From NCBI RefSeq assembly GCF_003443675.1, contig NZ_CP031963.1, forward strand, positions 5,616,501-5,680,500: a stretch of 64,000 bases of DNA, given 5' to 3'. The notes below the pieces were generated by a model. It saw nothing but the letters and a program-made list of their open reading frames with translations. It was not told the origin of the DNA and did no database searches. Every line of letters starts with the position of its first letter. Position 1 is the first letter of the stretch. The position numbers were made by a program, and so were the translations under genes. Positions 29,207-38,439 of this stretch are shown in pieces. The DNA is from Aquimarina sp. BL5. Lineage in GTDB: Bacteria; Bacteroidota; Bacteroidia; Flavobacteriales; Flavobacteriaceae.

Positions 29207-29302
29207 ATGAAATGCGCCATAATAGTTAAGTATATTCTTTTCTTAATCATTATTGGTGAATTCCATCTGACCTTTAAAAAAAGTAAAAATAATTACAGAT
29301 GA
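29207..29302 (+). CDS. Possible 31-residue leader ORF overlapping the DUF2911 gene
   Basis: ATG at 29207 opens a 31-codon frame whose TGA (29300-29302) overlaps the ATG of the next gene as ATGA. The peptide (MKCAIIVKYILFLIIIGEFH...) has one hydrophobic helix and one Cys. The exact overlap suggests translational coupling, but chance is not excluded because the frame is short. Confidence 0.3.
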   Translation: MKCAIIVKYILFLIIIGEFHLTFKKSKNNYR

Positions 29303-30399
29303 AACAATTCAACCTAATGATGACATTTGTTGCTGGTGCAATGATATTGTTTACAATCCAGTTAAATGCTCAGCTCATAACACCTGAAGCTAGCCAACGC
29401 GCTCAGGTTACGCAAAGAGTAGGAATTACAGATATTACTATAGATTATGGAAGGCCAAGTGTAAAAGAACGCGAAGTTTGGGGAAAATTAGTTCCCTATG
29501 GATATAATAATCTAGGATTTGGAACATCTACGGCCGCACCTTGGAGGGCAGGAGCTAACCAGAATACAACGATAGAATTTTCTCATGACGTAAAAGTAGA
29601 AGGGAAGGATATAAAAGCTGGACTTTATGGGTTACATATAGCACTAAAAGAAGATGGTGGCGCTACGATTATATTTTCTAAAAATTCAACCTCTTGGGGG
29701 AGTTATTTTTATGATGAAAAAGAGGATGCATTGCGTGTAGAAGTTAAAACTAAAGAAGTACCATATACAGAAACACTCATGTTTTTATTCCCTTCTTTTG
29801 AAGCAGATAAAACTACTGTGGCCTTGCGATGGGAGAAAAAGGAAATTCCTTTTAAAATAGAAGTAGACGTAACGGGTATCGTTATGAAAGGAATAAAAGA
29901 TGATCTTAGAGGTAATGCCGGATTTACCCAAACAAACTGGGATAATGCTGCAAACTACGCATTTAATGCAGGTGATCTGGATCAGGCTTTAGAATGGGTA
30001 AATGGATCGATAAGCGGTAATTTCTTCAGTAAAGAAACATTTGCCAATCTTTCTCTGAAATCTCGAATCTTAGCAAAACAAGGCAAGACTCAGGAAGCAA
30101 TGACAATGGTTGATAAGGCAGCAACTATGGGTAATGCTACTCAGATATTTCAATTAGGAAATGGTCTTATTGGTCAAGGGCAAAAAGATAAAGCTCTAGA
30201 GATTCTAAAAAATAATGTAAAGAATAATAATGGCGCCTGGCCTTCTAATTACGGGTTGGCAAGAGCATATGCAGCAACAGGAGACTATAAGAATGCAATT
30301 AAATCAATGAATAGTGCGATGAGCAATGCCCCAGAAAGATTTAAAGGAAGATTATCGGGGGAGTTAGAAAAACTTCAGAAAGGCGAGGATATAAATTAA
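29299..30399 (+). CDS. DUF2911 protein with TPR repeats, exported
   Basis: 366 residues with signal peptide (MMTFVAGAMILFTIQLNAQ, cleaved near 25). Residues about 30-190 form DUF2911 (TQRVGITDITIDYGRPSVKE, GAGANQNTT-like APWRAGANQNTTIEFSHDV, IIFSKNSTSWGSYFYDEKED), a beta domain widespread in Bacteroidota but without a known activity. Residues 200-366 are helical TPR-like repeats (AANYAFNAGDLDQALEWVNG, GQKDKALEILKNNVKNNNGA, ARAYAATGDYKNAIKSMNSA). It is probably a periplasmic or surface protein. The terminator at 30570 marks the end of this transcription unit. Confidence 0.9.
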   Translation: MKQFNLMMTFVAGAMILFTIQLNAQLITPEASQRAQVTQRVGITDITIDYGRPSVKEREVWGKLVPYGYNNLGFGTSTAAPWRAGANQNTTIEFSHDVKVEGKDIKAGLYGLHIALKEDGGATIIFSKNSTSWGSYFYDEKEDALRVEVKTKEVPYTETLMFLFPSFEADKTTVALRWEKKEIPFKIEVDVTGIVMKGIKDDLRGNAGFTQTNWDNAANYAFNAGDLDQALEWVNGSISGNFFSKETFANLSLKSRILAKQGKTQEAMTMVDKAATMGNATQIFQLGNGLIGQGQKDKALEILKNNVKNNNGAWPSNYGLARAYAATGDYKNAIKSMNSAMSNAPERFKGRLSGELEKLQKGEDIN

Positions 30400-30569
30400 A
30401 TAAGCAAATCCTATTTTGAAAAACCGCAAGACACATTTAAATTAGTAGGTCGAACTTATCATTGTAAAGCGGGATCTGGAATTTTATAGATATTTTTTAT
30501 TTTAATTAAACTGTAAGGTAGGTTTAAAATATGGGCTTTGAGTAATTAAAAATATCAATTGTTTATAAG

Positions 30570-30599
30570 AGGATCAGTATTTTACTGATCCTATTTTTT
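30570..30599 (+). terminator. Rho-independent terminator
   Basis: aggatcagta (30570-30579) pairs perfectly with tactgatcct (30583-30592) around a 3-base loop, with a T run after it. Confidence 0.9.
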
Positions 30600-30693
30600 G
30601 TTTATACGAAAATAAAAAGATTAATGTTTTTTGATCTTAATAGAATAACTATTTCTTGTTATATTACCGTGTATTATTTTAACACGATTGCCA

Positions 30694-30701
30694 TATCTTT
30701 G
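30694..30701 (+). promoter_or_regulatory. -7 element of pta-ackA
   Basis: TATCTTTG, 19 bp before the ATG at 30721, with a predicted leader of about 13 bases. No good -33 match at standard spacing. Confidence 0.5.
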
Positions 30702-30720
30702 TACTACCAAATTTATATAC

Positions 30721-32814
30721 ATGAGTAAAGCTGTTTATATTGCTACTATTGAACCTAATAGTGGTAAATCTATTGTTGTTTTAGGGTTAATGAGAATGTT
30801 ACTGGGAAAGGTAGCTAGAGTTGGATACTTCAGACCTATTATTGATGATCCTAAAGAAGGGGAAATAGACAACCATATTAATACCGTAATATCGCATTTT
30901 GAATTAGATATCAACTTCAAAAACACCTATGCTTTTACCAGAAGTGAGGTGCTCCAAAAGTACAATCAAGGTAGGCCTGGAGCAATTATAGATGGCATTA
31001 TAGAGAAATATAAAAATCTAGAAGAAAAATTCGATTTTATTCTGGTAGAAGGAACAGATTTTTCTGATGAAGGTAGTATCATCGAATTTGATATAAATAT
31101 AATCATTGCAAAAAACTTAGGAATTCCATCTATTATTGTAGCTAGTGGTGTAGATAAGACAAAAGAAGAAATAGCCGGAAATCTCAAACTAGCATACGAT
31201 ACTTTTACTAGTAAAGATGCGGAAGTGGTTGCAGTGGTTGCAAATAAAGTTGTTAATGGTTGTGAAAAAGAACTAACAGAAAAACTAGCAGAGGAATTTG
31301 AAGAAGGTGTAACACAAATTATTATACCTAAAATTGGCTCTTTAATTAATCCTACAATCAGAGAGATAGTAAAAGAATTAGATGGGAACGTTCTCTTCGG
31401 AAAAGAGTTTCTAAACAATCAGGCAGGAAGCTTTGGTGTTGGTGCAATGCAATTACGTAATTATCTTACACATCTTAAGGAAAATAGTTTAGTAATTACT
31501 CCTGGGGATCGTGCTGATATTATTTTAGGGGTTTTACAAGCTAATATATCAGATAACTATCCGAAAATATCTGGTATTATTCTTACAGGAGGAATCATAC
31601 CAGAGGAGCCAATCCTTAAATTAATAGAAGGTGTATCTCTTTCAGTGCCAATTGTATCAGTCCCACAAGGAACTTTTTCGATTACGAATAAGATAGGCGC
31701 TATTAGATCAAAAATATACGCGGATAACCTACAAAAAATAAACACTTCGATTAGCACATTCGAACAGTATGTGGATGCAGATGGTTTAGTAGATCCTTTA
31801 ATTACTTTTGAATCTGATAGTTTGACTCCAAGCATGTTTCAGTATAATCTCTTAAAACGAGCGTTGAAACATAAAAAACACATTGTTTTACCCGAAGGAT
31901 CAGACGAAAGAATTCTAAGAGCAACATTTAGATTACAAGCGTCTAATGTAGTAGATATTACACTTATCGGTGAAGAAAAGAAAATAAAAAGTAAGGCTAC
32001 TAAGTTAGATATTCCTATTGATTTTAGTAAAGTAAACATCGTGTCACCGACAAAATCTCCGCATTTTGATGATTATGCAAAAACATTTTATGAATTGCGA
32101 AAGCATAAGAATGTGAATATGGATATGGCTAGGGATATGATGGCAGATGTATCTTATTTTGGAACCATGATGATTTATAAAGGTCACGCTGATGGAATGG
32201 TTTCTGGAGCGGTTCATACGACCCAGCATACGATTAGGCCAGCATTACAATTTATTAAAACCAAACCAGGTGTAAAAGTTGTGTCTTCTGTGTTTTTTAT
32301 GTGTTTGGATGATAGAGTTTCTGTGTTTGGAGATTGCGCCATCAATCCGAATCCAAATGCAGAACAACTAGCAGAAATTACAATTTCTTCAGCACAATCA
32401 GCTGCTGCATTTGGTATAGAACCTAAAGTAGCAATGTTATCATATTCTTCTGGTACATCTGGTAAAGGTGAAGATGTAGAGACAGTTAGAGAGGCGACTA
32501 GAATAGTGAAAGAAAAACATCCAGAACTTAAGATTGAAGGACCCATACAGTATGATGCCGCAGTAGATATGCGAGTAGGTAAGAGCAAGCTTCCAGACTC
32601 TGAAGTTGCTGGGCAAGCTAGTGTCTTGATATTTCCTGATCTTAATACTGGGAACAATACCTATAAGGCTGTGCAGAGAGAAACGGGAGCATTAGCAATT
32701 GGTCCTATGTTGCAGGGGTTAAAGAAGCCGGTAAATGATTTAAGTAGAGGTTGTACTGTAGATGATGTCTATAACACAGTGATTATTACTGCAATTCAGG
32801 CGCAAGGATTATAA
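30721..32814 (+). CDS. pta: Phosphate acetyltransferase, long form
   Basis: 697 residues from the ATG at 30721 (MSKAVYIATIEPNSGKS); an upstream ATG at 30688 lies before the promoter element. The N-terminal domain is the BioD-like P-loop (IEPNSGKS), followed by a DRTGG domain (about 215-325), and the catalytic PTA_PTB domain (about 375-695: KHIVLPEGSDERILRATF, DGMVSGAVHTTQHTIRPALQ, AMLSYSSGTSGKG, QYDAAVDMRV). It converts acetyl-CoA and phosphate to acetyl phosphate and CoA. ackA follows 19 bp downstream, the standard pair for ATP production from acetyl-CoA or acetate assimilation. Confidence 0.97.
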   Translation: MSKAVYIATIEPNSGKSIVVLGLMRMLLGKVARVGYFRPIIDDPKEGEIDNHINTVISHFELDINFKNTYAFTRSEVLQKYNQGRPGAIIDGIIEKYKNLEEKFDFILVEGTDFSDEGSIIEFDINIIIAKNLGIPSIIVASGVDKTKEEIAGNLKLAYDTFTSKDAEVVAVVANKVVNGCEKELTEKLAEEFEEGVTQIIIPKIGSLINPTIREIVKELDGNVLFGKEFLNNQAGSFGVGAMQLRNYLTHLKENSLVITPGDRADIILGVLQANISDNYPKISGIILTGGIIPEEPILKLIEGVSLSVPIVSVPQGTFSITNKIGAIRSKIYADNLQKINTSISTFEQYVDADGLVDPLITFESDSLTPSMFQYNLLKRALKHKKHIVLPEGSDERILRATFRLQASNVVDITLIGEEKKIKSKATKLDIPIDFSKVNIVSPTKSPHFDDYAKTFYELRKHKNVNMDMARDMMADVSYFGTMMIYKGHADGMVSGAVHTTQHTIRPALQFIKTKPGVKVVSSVFFMCLDDRVSVFGDCAINPNPNAEQLAEITISSAQSAAAFGIEPKVAMLSYSSGTSGKGEDVETVREATRIVKEKHPELKIEGPIQYDAAVDMRVGKSKLPDSEVAGQASVLIFPDLNTGNNTYKAVQRETGALAIGPMLQGLKKPVNDLSRGCTVDDVYNTVIITAIQAQGL

Positions 32815-32833
32815 AAAAATATAATATATAACG

Positions 32834-34018
32834 ATGCAAGTATTAGTATTAAACTCAGGGAGTTCTTCGATTAAATTTCAATTATTTAGCATGCCCTCAG
32901 AGGAAGTGCTTTGTTCAGGATTGATAGAACGAATAGGATTAGAAGATGCTAAGGTCAATTATAAAACAATCAATAAGGATATTAAAAATATCATAAGAAT
33001 AGCTGATCATAAAGAAGGTTTGGAGTTAGTAGCAGAATATTTATTAGATCCTAAAATTGGTGTAATAGAATCAGTGCACGATATTGATATTGTTGGTCAT
33101 AGAGTTGTTCACGGAGGAAGTGCATTTGCTGAGACAGTAGAGATTAATGAGAAAGTAAAGCAAGAGATAGAAAAACTCTCTGCACTAGCTCCATTACATA
33201 ACCCAGCGAATTTACAAGGTATTTTAGTTTCGGAAGAGATTTTTCATGAGGCTAAACAAGTAGCTGTATTTGATACAGCTTTTCATCAAACAATTCCCGC
33301 TCAGTCATATAAATATGCAATACCAAAGACATTTTTAGAAGATCATAACATTAGAGTATATGGTTTTCATGGTACCAGTCATAAATATGTTTCAGAAAAA
33401 GCGATTGAGTTTTTAGGAGAACAAAGCTCTAAGATAATTACAATTCATTTAGGTAATGGATGTAGTATGACAGCTATAAAAAATGGAAAGAGTGTTGACC
33501 ATAGCCTAGGATTTGCACCTATGAATGGATTGATTATGGGAACTCGATCTGGCGATATTGATCCAGCGGTAATTTTTTATATGATTAAGTCTTTGGGGTA
33601 TTCACCAGATCAAGTAAACTCTTTATTACAAAAAGAAAGTGGTATGCTCGGCTTAACAGGATACAGTGATTTACGTGATATTGAATCTAATGCGGAAAAA
33701 GGAGATGTCAATTGCCAGAAAGCTTTAGAAATGAATGCGTATCGTATTAAAAAGTTTATAGGTTCATATACAGCCGTGATGAATGGTTTGGATGCCATTG
33801 TATTTACAGCCGGAATTGGAGAGAATTCTGATGTAATGAGAAAATTGGTTAGCACCAATTTAGAGTATTTAGGTATTGAACTGGATGGAGAAAAGAATAG
33901 TATCAGATCTAAAGAAATTAGAGATATTAGCCAAGCTTCTTCTAGGGTTAAAATACTAGTGATTCCTACAAACGAAGAATTGGAGATTGCTAAGCAATCA
34001 GTGAAATTGTCTGAGTAG
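32834..34018 (+). CDS. ackA: Acetate kinase
   Basis: 394 residues of the sugar-kinase/Hsp70/actin superfamily. Signature segments: VLNSGSSSIKFQLFSMP at the N-terminus, GHRVVHGG, VFDTAFHQTIPAQSYKYAIP, YGFHGTSHKYVSEKAI, IIHL-like HLGNGCSMTAIKNGKSVDHS, GTRSGDIDPAVIFY and IVFTAGIGENS. It transfers phosphate from acetyl phosphate to ADP, giving acetate and ATP. It follows pta in one operon, and a terminator lies at 34222. Confidence 0.97.
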   Translation: MQVLVLNSGSSSIKFQLFSMPSEEVLCSGLIERIGLEDAKVNYKTINKDIKNIIRIADHKEGLELVAEYLLDPKIGVIESVHDIDIVGHRVVHGGSAFAETVEINEKVKQEIEKLSALAPLHNPANLQGILVSEEIFHEAKQVAVFDTAFHQTIPAQSYKYAIPKTFLEDHNIRVYGFHGTSHKYVSEKAIEFLGEQSSKIITIHLGNGCSMTAIKNGKSVDHSLGFAPMNGLIMGTRSGDIDPAVIFYMIKSLGYSPDQVNSLLQKESGMLGLTGYSDLRDIESNAEKGDVNCQKALEMNAYRIKKFIGSYTAVMNGLDAIVFTAGIGENSDVMRKLVSTNLEYLGIELDGEKNSIRSKEIRDISQASSRVKILVIPTNEELEIAKQSVKLSE

Positions 34019-34221
34019 AATAGTTTTTTTTACTCGTATATCTAGCTAGCTAAGACCTTTTAAAAAAGGAAGAGGTGTATAAATTGACTGACGCTTTAAC
34101 CGTTTTATTTAATGATATTACAAAACTTTATGAAAAAATAAATCTCTAATAATAGTTTGTTTACCCTAGTCTAAAACCGTAGTTAAACTAGCTTGGTATA
34201 AATACAGTAAACAGTAATATA

Positions 34222-34256
34222 AAAAAGACTACCAAGATTTTTAGGTAGTCTTTTTG
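34222..34256. terminator. Bidirectional terminator between ackA and the small peptide gene
   Basis: aaaaagactacc (34222-34233) pairs with ggtagtcttttt (34244-34255). It can end both the pta-ackA message and the minus-strand gene whose stop is at 34281. Confidence 0.88.
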
Positions 34257-34280
34257 TATTTAAAATGGTTTTAGAATTTA

Positions 34281-34469
34281 TTACGCCCAGATACAGCTTC
34301 CATTAGGCTGGCAATATCCAAAATCACAAAATTCCATTCCATTAAACATCTGGCAACATTTTCTTGGTGGTCCGCAGTATACAAAAGGACGTCCCCAAGC
34401 ACCTGTGATTTGCTGTTGTTGTTGTTTTGATAATTTCTGAATTCCTTTAAGGTTTAAGATTTTTTTCAT
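34281..34469 (-). CDS. Bacteriocin-like Cys-rich precursor peptide (paralogue A)
   Basis: 62 residues. The leader MKKILNLKGIQKLSKQQQQQITGA ends in a Gly-Ala at about 23-24, the place of the Gly-Gly or Gly-Ala processing site in bacteriocin-like leaders. The mature part (about 38 residues, from WGRPFVYCGPPRKCCQMF) has five Cys and many Gly and Pro. Leader, start region and 5' untranslated sequence (cacaatgaaaaaaat) are shared with the gene at 34652. No modification enzyme, protease or exporter gene lies near. Possibly a disulfide-rich antimicrobial or signalling peptide. Confidence 0.8.
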   Translation of the reverse strand: MKKILNLKGIQKLSKQQQQQITGAWGRPFVYCGPPRKCCQMFNGMEFCDFGYCQPNGSCIWA

Positions 34470-34597
34470 TGTGTAAATATTTAAAGTTAATGTATCTCTA
34501 CAAGATACTCGTAAAGCAAATTGAAATACAAATTCACTTACTTGATATTTATAAATTTCAACAACTTAGGTTTACTATCAGAACATTTAAAAGATGA

Positions 34598-34623
34598 AAA
34601 AACTGTCCGAAAAGACAGTTTTT
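34598..34623 (-). terminator. Terminator of the second small peptide gene
   Basis: aaaaactgtc (34598-34607) pairs with gacagttttt (34614-34623). On the minus strand the hairpin is followed by a T run, 29 bp past the stop at 34652. Confidence 0.8.
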
Positions 34624-34651
34624 ATATTAGATTTTTTCTAATTGTTGAATT

Positions 34652-34855
34652 TTAGTAGAGAATACATCCACCCCAACCAGTACATCTTCCTGGTTCACAG
34701 AAACTTCCTCCTGGAAAACTAATACGACATCTATTACCGCTACCATTTATAGGGTTTGGATTGCAACAAGAAATATAAGTGTTTGCTCCTTTAATAGATC
34801 TTTGCTGTCCTTTACTAAGCTCTTGAACTCCTTTTAATTCTAAGATTTTTTTCAT
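34652..34855 (-). CDS. Bacteriocin-like Cys-rich precursor peptide (paralogue B)
   Basis: 67 residues: leader MKKILELKGVQELSKGQQRS then IKGA, and a core of about 42 residues with six Cys (ISCCNPNP, NRCRISF, SFCEPGRCTGWGGCILY). The leader aligns residue by residue with the 34281 peptide (KKIL-LKG-Q-LSK-QQ--I-GA), and the cores differ, as in bacteriocin families where leader is kept and core diversifies. The two genes are tandem, same strand, each with its own terminator, so they are transcribed separately. Function unknown. Confidence 0.8.
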   Translation of the reverse strand: MKKILELKGVQELSKGQQRSIKGANTYISCCNPNPINGSGNRCRISFPGGSFCEPGRCTGWGGCILY

Positions 34856-35226
34856 TGTGTAAGATGTTTAAGTTAATAGCTTAAATGTAAGTTAAAATTC
34901 CCTAATTTCAGTACGTTAAACACGCTAAAGAAATAAGGGTTTATAGTATGTTTTGCTAAAATATGATATGTTTTTGAAGTTTCTTTTAGAGCTATATAAC
35001 AGTATTGAAGTACAATTCCTATATAGTGTTGTAAGAAACAACTTATCAACAAGATTGAATTTATTTAAAAGCTTTTAAATCAGTGTTTTATGTTTTTAAA
35101 ACAAGCTAATTGTTACATTATCAACATATTGGGTAACGATTTGATAACGAAGACTTCTAGTAAATTTAACAAAATAGTTTTAGCTTCGAAAGCGTTAAAA
35201 TTTACTAAACTAACTCACAACACACA
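34856..35226. other. Intergenic region, 371 bp
   Basis: Holds the upstream regions of the minus-strand peptide gene and the plus-strand endonuclease gene. AT-rich, no ORF, repeat or strong promoter match recognised. Confidence 0.5.
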
Positions 35227-37437
35227 ATGAAAAAATTATTGCTATTACTAGTAATGGGTTGCACTCTTATTAGTTTTGGTCAGATACCATCATATTATAA
35301 TGATGTTAATCTTTCTTTATCTGGTCAATCTCTAAAAAGCGAATTAGCTACTAAAGTGACAAACACCCAAACAAATATATTATCCTATACTCCAGGAGTT
35401 TGGGATGCCTTAAAACAAACAGATCTTGATCCTACCAACTCTTCTAGAGTTGTTCTTATTTACGGATTTAGTGATACAGATGGCAATTCTACAACTGATA
35501 GAACAAGAGGAATCAATAATAATGGAGGAGGTTCTACCGATTGGAATAGAGAACATACATATCCAAAATCTTTAGCGAATCCTAATTTAGGAACTACAGG
35601 AGCGGGTGCAGATGCACATAATTTAAGGCCATCGGATGTCCAAAGAAACTCTAGTAGAGGAAGTCGTAAATTTGCAGATGGTTCTGGGAATTCTGGAACG
35701 ACTTCGCAAGGACATTGGTATCCAGGAGATGAATTTAAAGGTGATGTAGCTCGAATGATGATGTTTATGTACATACGATATGGTAATCGATGCCTACCTT
35801 CTAATGTAGGAATAGGAGCATCAGTATCTGGTGATACTAATATGATTCAGTTGTTTCTGGAATGGAATGCTGATGATCCTGTTTCTCAATTAGAGTTACA
35901 ACGAAATCCAATCATCGAGAATTTACAAGGAAATAGAAATCCTTTTATTGATAACCCTGCATTTGCCACTCAGATTTGGGGAGGACCACAAGCAGAGGAT
36001 CGTTTTGGAACAGCTGGAAGTGATACACAAGCGCCAAGCATTCCTTCAGCTTTAGTAGCATCTAACACAACTACAACATCTACTCAATTATCCTGGAATA
36101 CCTCTACGGATAATATTGGAGTTACAGGCTATGATGTATATCGTAATGGATCATTTTTAAATTCAACGACTACAACAAATTATCCGGTAACCGGATTATC
36201 CGCAGCTACAACATATAGTTTTTCTGTACGAGCGAAAGATGCTGCTGGTAATGTATCGGCATTTAGTAGTTCCATTAATGTTACAGCAGAAAATACATCT
36301 GGGGGCGGAAATACACTTTGTAATTCGACAATAACTTCTTTCCCTTATACCGAAAGTTTTGAAAACACCTTGGGGGCCTGGAAGCAAGCCACCTCTGGAG
36401 ATGATTTTAATTGGGCAATTCGTTCTGGGAGTACACCATCTTCTAATACCGGTCCAAGTTCCGCAAATGCAGGTTCATATTATATCTATATGGAATCTTC
36501 CACTCCTAATTATTCTAACAAGAGAGCAATAGTGTATTCACCTTGTTACGATATTACGAATGCAAGTCTGGCTACTTTTTCATTTAAATATCATATGTAT
36601 GGTACTTCAGCTATGGGAAGTTTAACCTTAGAGGCAAGCCTTGATGGAACTACTTGGACATCAATCTGGAGTACATCCGGAAATCAAGGAAATTCTTGGA
36701 AGACCGCCACTATAGATTTAGCTTCTTACGCGGGTGAAAAAGTGCAGTTACGTTTTAATGGAATTACAGGGACCACTTGGCAAGGGGATATGGCTGTTGA
36801 TGCTGTCAATTTTTCTACTTCGGGAAATACCGGTGGTGGATCAACTACTACTGACGTTAACCTAAGAATTACTTTTGATAACTATCCAGAAGAAACAAGT
36901 TGGGAAATAAGAAACAATAATAATCAAGTAGTATATTCTGGTGGTACTTATGGTGCTCAAGCGGACGGTTCGACTCTCAATATATTAAGAACTTTGGATA
37001 CAGGATGTTATACATTGATTGTAAAAGATGTTTATGGCGACGGAATTTGTTGTAATTATGGCAACGGTTCTTATGCTTTAACAGATTCTTCTAGTGGAAC
37101 GATATTAGTTTCTGGAGGATCTTTTGGAACACAAGATAGTAACAATTTCTGTGTAGGTTCTGCATCACGGAATTTTTCTGAAACGACTGTAAAAGAAATG
37201 AAGCCTACTGTATTTAATTTTAGGTTTTATCCTAATCCGGTTATAGGAGAAGTGATAATACAATTAGAGAATACAGAAAAAGCGGATTATAAAATAATAA
37301 ATCAAATAGGTCAAGTTATAAAAGTAGGAAAAGTCATAAAAGAACCAATTAAACTTAATGGATTACCATCGGGTATGTATTTTATCTCTGTTAATGACGG
37401 AAAACGAACCGTGAGTAAGAAGTTTGTAAAAAAATAA
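35227..37437 (+). CDS. Secreted endonuclease I with FN3 domain and T9SS sorting tail
   Basis: 736 residues. Signal peptide cleaved after ISFGQ (about 19). Residues 20-260 form an endonuclease I (NucM/EndA-like) domain of the His-Me finger group: WNREHTYPKS with H110 and DAHNLRPSD with H131 and N132. A fibronectin type III domain follows (about 275-355: PSALVASNTTTTSTQLSW), then a MAM/jelly-roll-like domain (about 365-535) and a beta domain (about 540-640). The last 75 residues are the type A sorting signal (FRFYPNPVIGEVII ... LPSGMYFISV). It is probably a cell-surface or released DNase for nutrient or biofilm DNA. Confidence 0.93.
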   Translation: MKKLLLLLVMGCTLISFGQIPSYYNDVNLSLSGQSLKSELATKVTNTQTNILSYTPGVWDALKQTDLDPTNSSRVVLIYGFSDTDGNSTTDRTRGINNNGGGSTDWNREHTYPKSLANPNLGTTGAGADAHNLRPSDVQRNSSRGSRKFADGSGNSGTTSQGHWYPGDEFKGDVARMMMFMYIRYGNRCLPSNVGIGASVSGDTNMIQLFLEWNADDPVSQLELQRNPIIENLQGNRNPFIDNPAFATQIWGGPQAEDRFGTAGSDTQAPSIPSALVASNTTTTSTQLSWNTSTDNIGVTGYDVYRNGSFLNSTTTTNYPVTGLSAATTYSFSVRAKDAAGNVSAFSSSINVTAENTSGGGNTLCNSTITSFPYTESFENTLGAWKQATSGDDFNWAIRSGSTPSSNTGPSSANAGSYYIYMESSTPNYSNKRAIVYSPCYDITNASLATFSFKYHMYGTSAMGSLTLEASLDGTTWTSIWSTSGNQGNSWKTATIDLASYAGEKVQLRFNGITGTTWQGDMAVDAVNFSTSGNTGGGSTTTDVNLRITFDNYPEETSWEIRNNNNQVVYSGGTYGAQADGSTLNILRTLDTGCYTLIVKDVYGDGICCNYGNGSYALTDSSSGTILVSGGSFGTQDSNNFCVGSASRNFSETTVKEMKPTVFNFRFYPNPVIGEVIIQLENTEKADYKIINQIGQVIKVGKVIKEPIKLNGLPSGMYFISVNDGKRTVSKKFVKK

Positions 37438-37450
37438 GCAAAGAAAAATC

Positions 37451-37495
37451 AAATCCAAGAGCGCAAGCTAGTTAATTTTGCGCTTTTGGATTTAA
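37451..37495 (+). terminator. Terminator of the endonuclease gene
   Basis: aaatccaa-g-a-gcgcaa pairs with ttgcgc-t-t-ttggattt, a 16-position stem with one G-T wobble, around an 11-base loop; AT-rich tail follows. Confidence 0.8.
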
Positions 37496-37550
37496 TTTAA
37501 AATATGTATACGAGTTTGTGTTATATACTTTTAATTTAATCGTAAATGTA

Positions 37551-38342
37551 TTATTTCAGTTGTTGTAACAACTTCTCCGCAACAAGTTCTGACGAAGCAG
37601 GATTTTGTCCAGTAATTAATAATCCGTCTTCTATAGCGTATGGACTCCAGTCCGCTTCTTTAGAATATGTACCTCCATTAGCTATTAACATGTCTTCTAC
37701 AAGAAAAGGTACTACCTTCGTTAATTGAACAGCTTCCTCTTCCGTATTAGAAAATCCAGTTACTTTTTTCCCTTTTACTAAAGGCTCTCCGTTAGTTCCC
37801 TTAGTATTCTTAAAAATTGCCGGTGCGTGACATACTGCGCCTACTGGTTTATTTTGATTATAGAAGGCTTCAATTAAGGCAATAGAGTTCTTGTCTTCGG
37901 CTAAATCCCATAAAGGACCGTGACCACCTGGGTAGAAAACAGCATCGTAATCATCAGGATTCACATTAGCTAGTTTGGCAGTATTAGCAAGAATAGTTTG
38001 TGTTTCTTGATCTTCGTTAAATCTTTTAGTAGCCGGTGTCTGGAAATCTGGCAATTCACTTTTTGGGTCAATTGGTGGTCGTCCGCCTTTTGGAGAAGCA
38101 ATCGTTATCTCTACACCTTTATCCTTTAAAAAATAATAAGGCGAAGCAAATTCTTCTATCCAAAATCCTGTTTTTTCTCCTGTATTCCCTAAATCACTAT
38201 GACTAGTTAATACGAATAATACTTTCTTCACGATTTCTGTTTTTTTAATTATTTCTTTGGTTTCTGTTTTTTTAGCTTCTGTGTTTTTTCCGCACGAAGT
38301 TAATAGTATAATAGCCGCAGCTATTCCTATGATTTTTTTCAT
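37551..38342 (-). CDS. DJ-1/PfpI-family lipoprotein
   Basis: 263 residues. The lipoprotein signal is MKKIIGIAAAIILLTSC, with Cys at about 17. Residues about 35-260 are a DJ-1/PfpI fold: LFVLTSHSDLGNTGEKTGFW, PKGGRPPIDPKS, YPGGHGPLWDL and the nucleophile-elbow Cys in GAVCHAPAIF. This Hsp31/HchA-like subgroup includes glyoxalase III and deglycase-like enzymes; here it is anchored outside the cytoplasm. A Crp-family regulator gene lies directly upstream on the same strand (97 bp), so the two may be co-transcribed. Substrate not known. Confidence 0.9.
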   Translation of the reverse strand: MKKIIGIAAAIILLTSCGKNTEAKKTETKEIIKKTEIVKKVLFVLTSHSDLGNTGEKTGFWIEEFASPYYFLKDKGVEITIASPKGGRPPIDPKSELPDFQTPATKRFNEDQETQTILANTAKLANVNPDDYDAVFYPGGHGPLWDLAEDKNSIALIEAFYNQNKPVGAVCHAPAIFKNTKGTNGEPLVKGKKVTGFSNTEEEAVQLTKVVPFLVEDMLIANGGTYSKEADWSPYAIEDGLLITGQNPASSELVAEKLLQQLK

Positions 38343-38439
38343 TAATAATCCTTTAATTAATTCTTTGTATTATATTATTTACAGGATCAAAATTAAGCCA
38401 ACTTTAAACGTAAAAAAATGATCTATGATAAGAAAGGAA

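Noticed and set aside
30966..31418. Long minus-strand frames inside pta (also 31557-31835 and 32214-32657)
   Set aside because: Shadows of the strong plus-strand pta coding sequence; Ser-rich composition typical of antisense frames.
34140..35226. Possible CRISPR or regulatory RNA near the small peptide genes
   Set aside because: The similar stretches are only the shared leader and 5' regions of two paralogous genes; there are no regular spacers.
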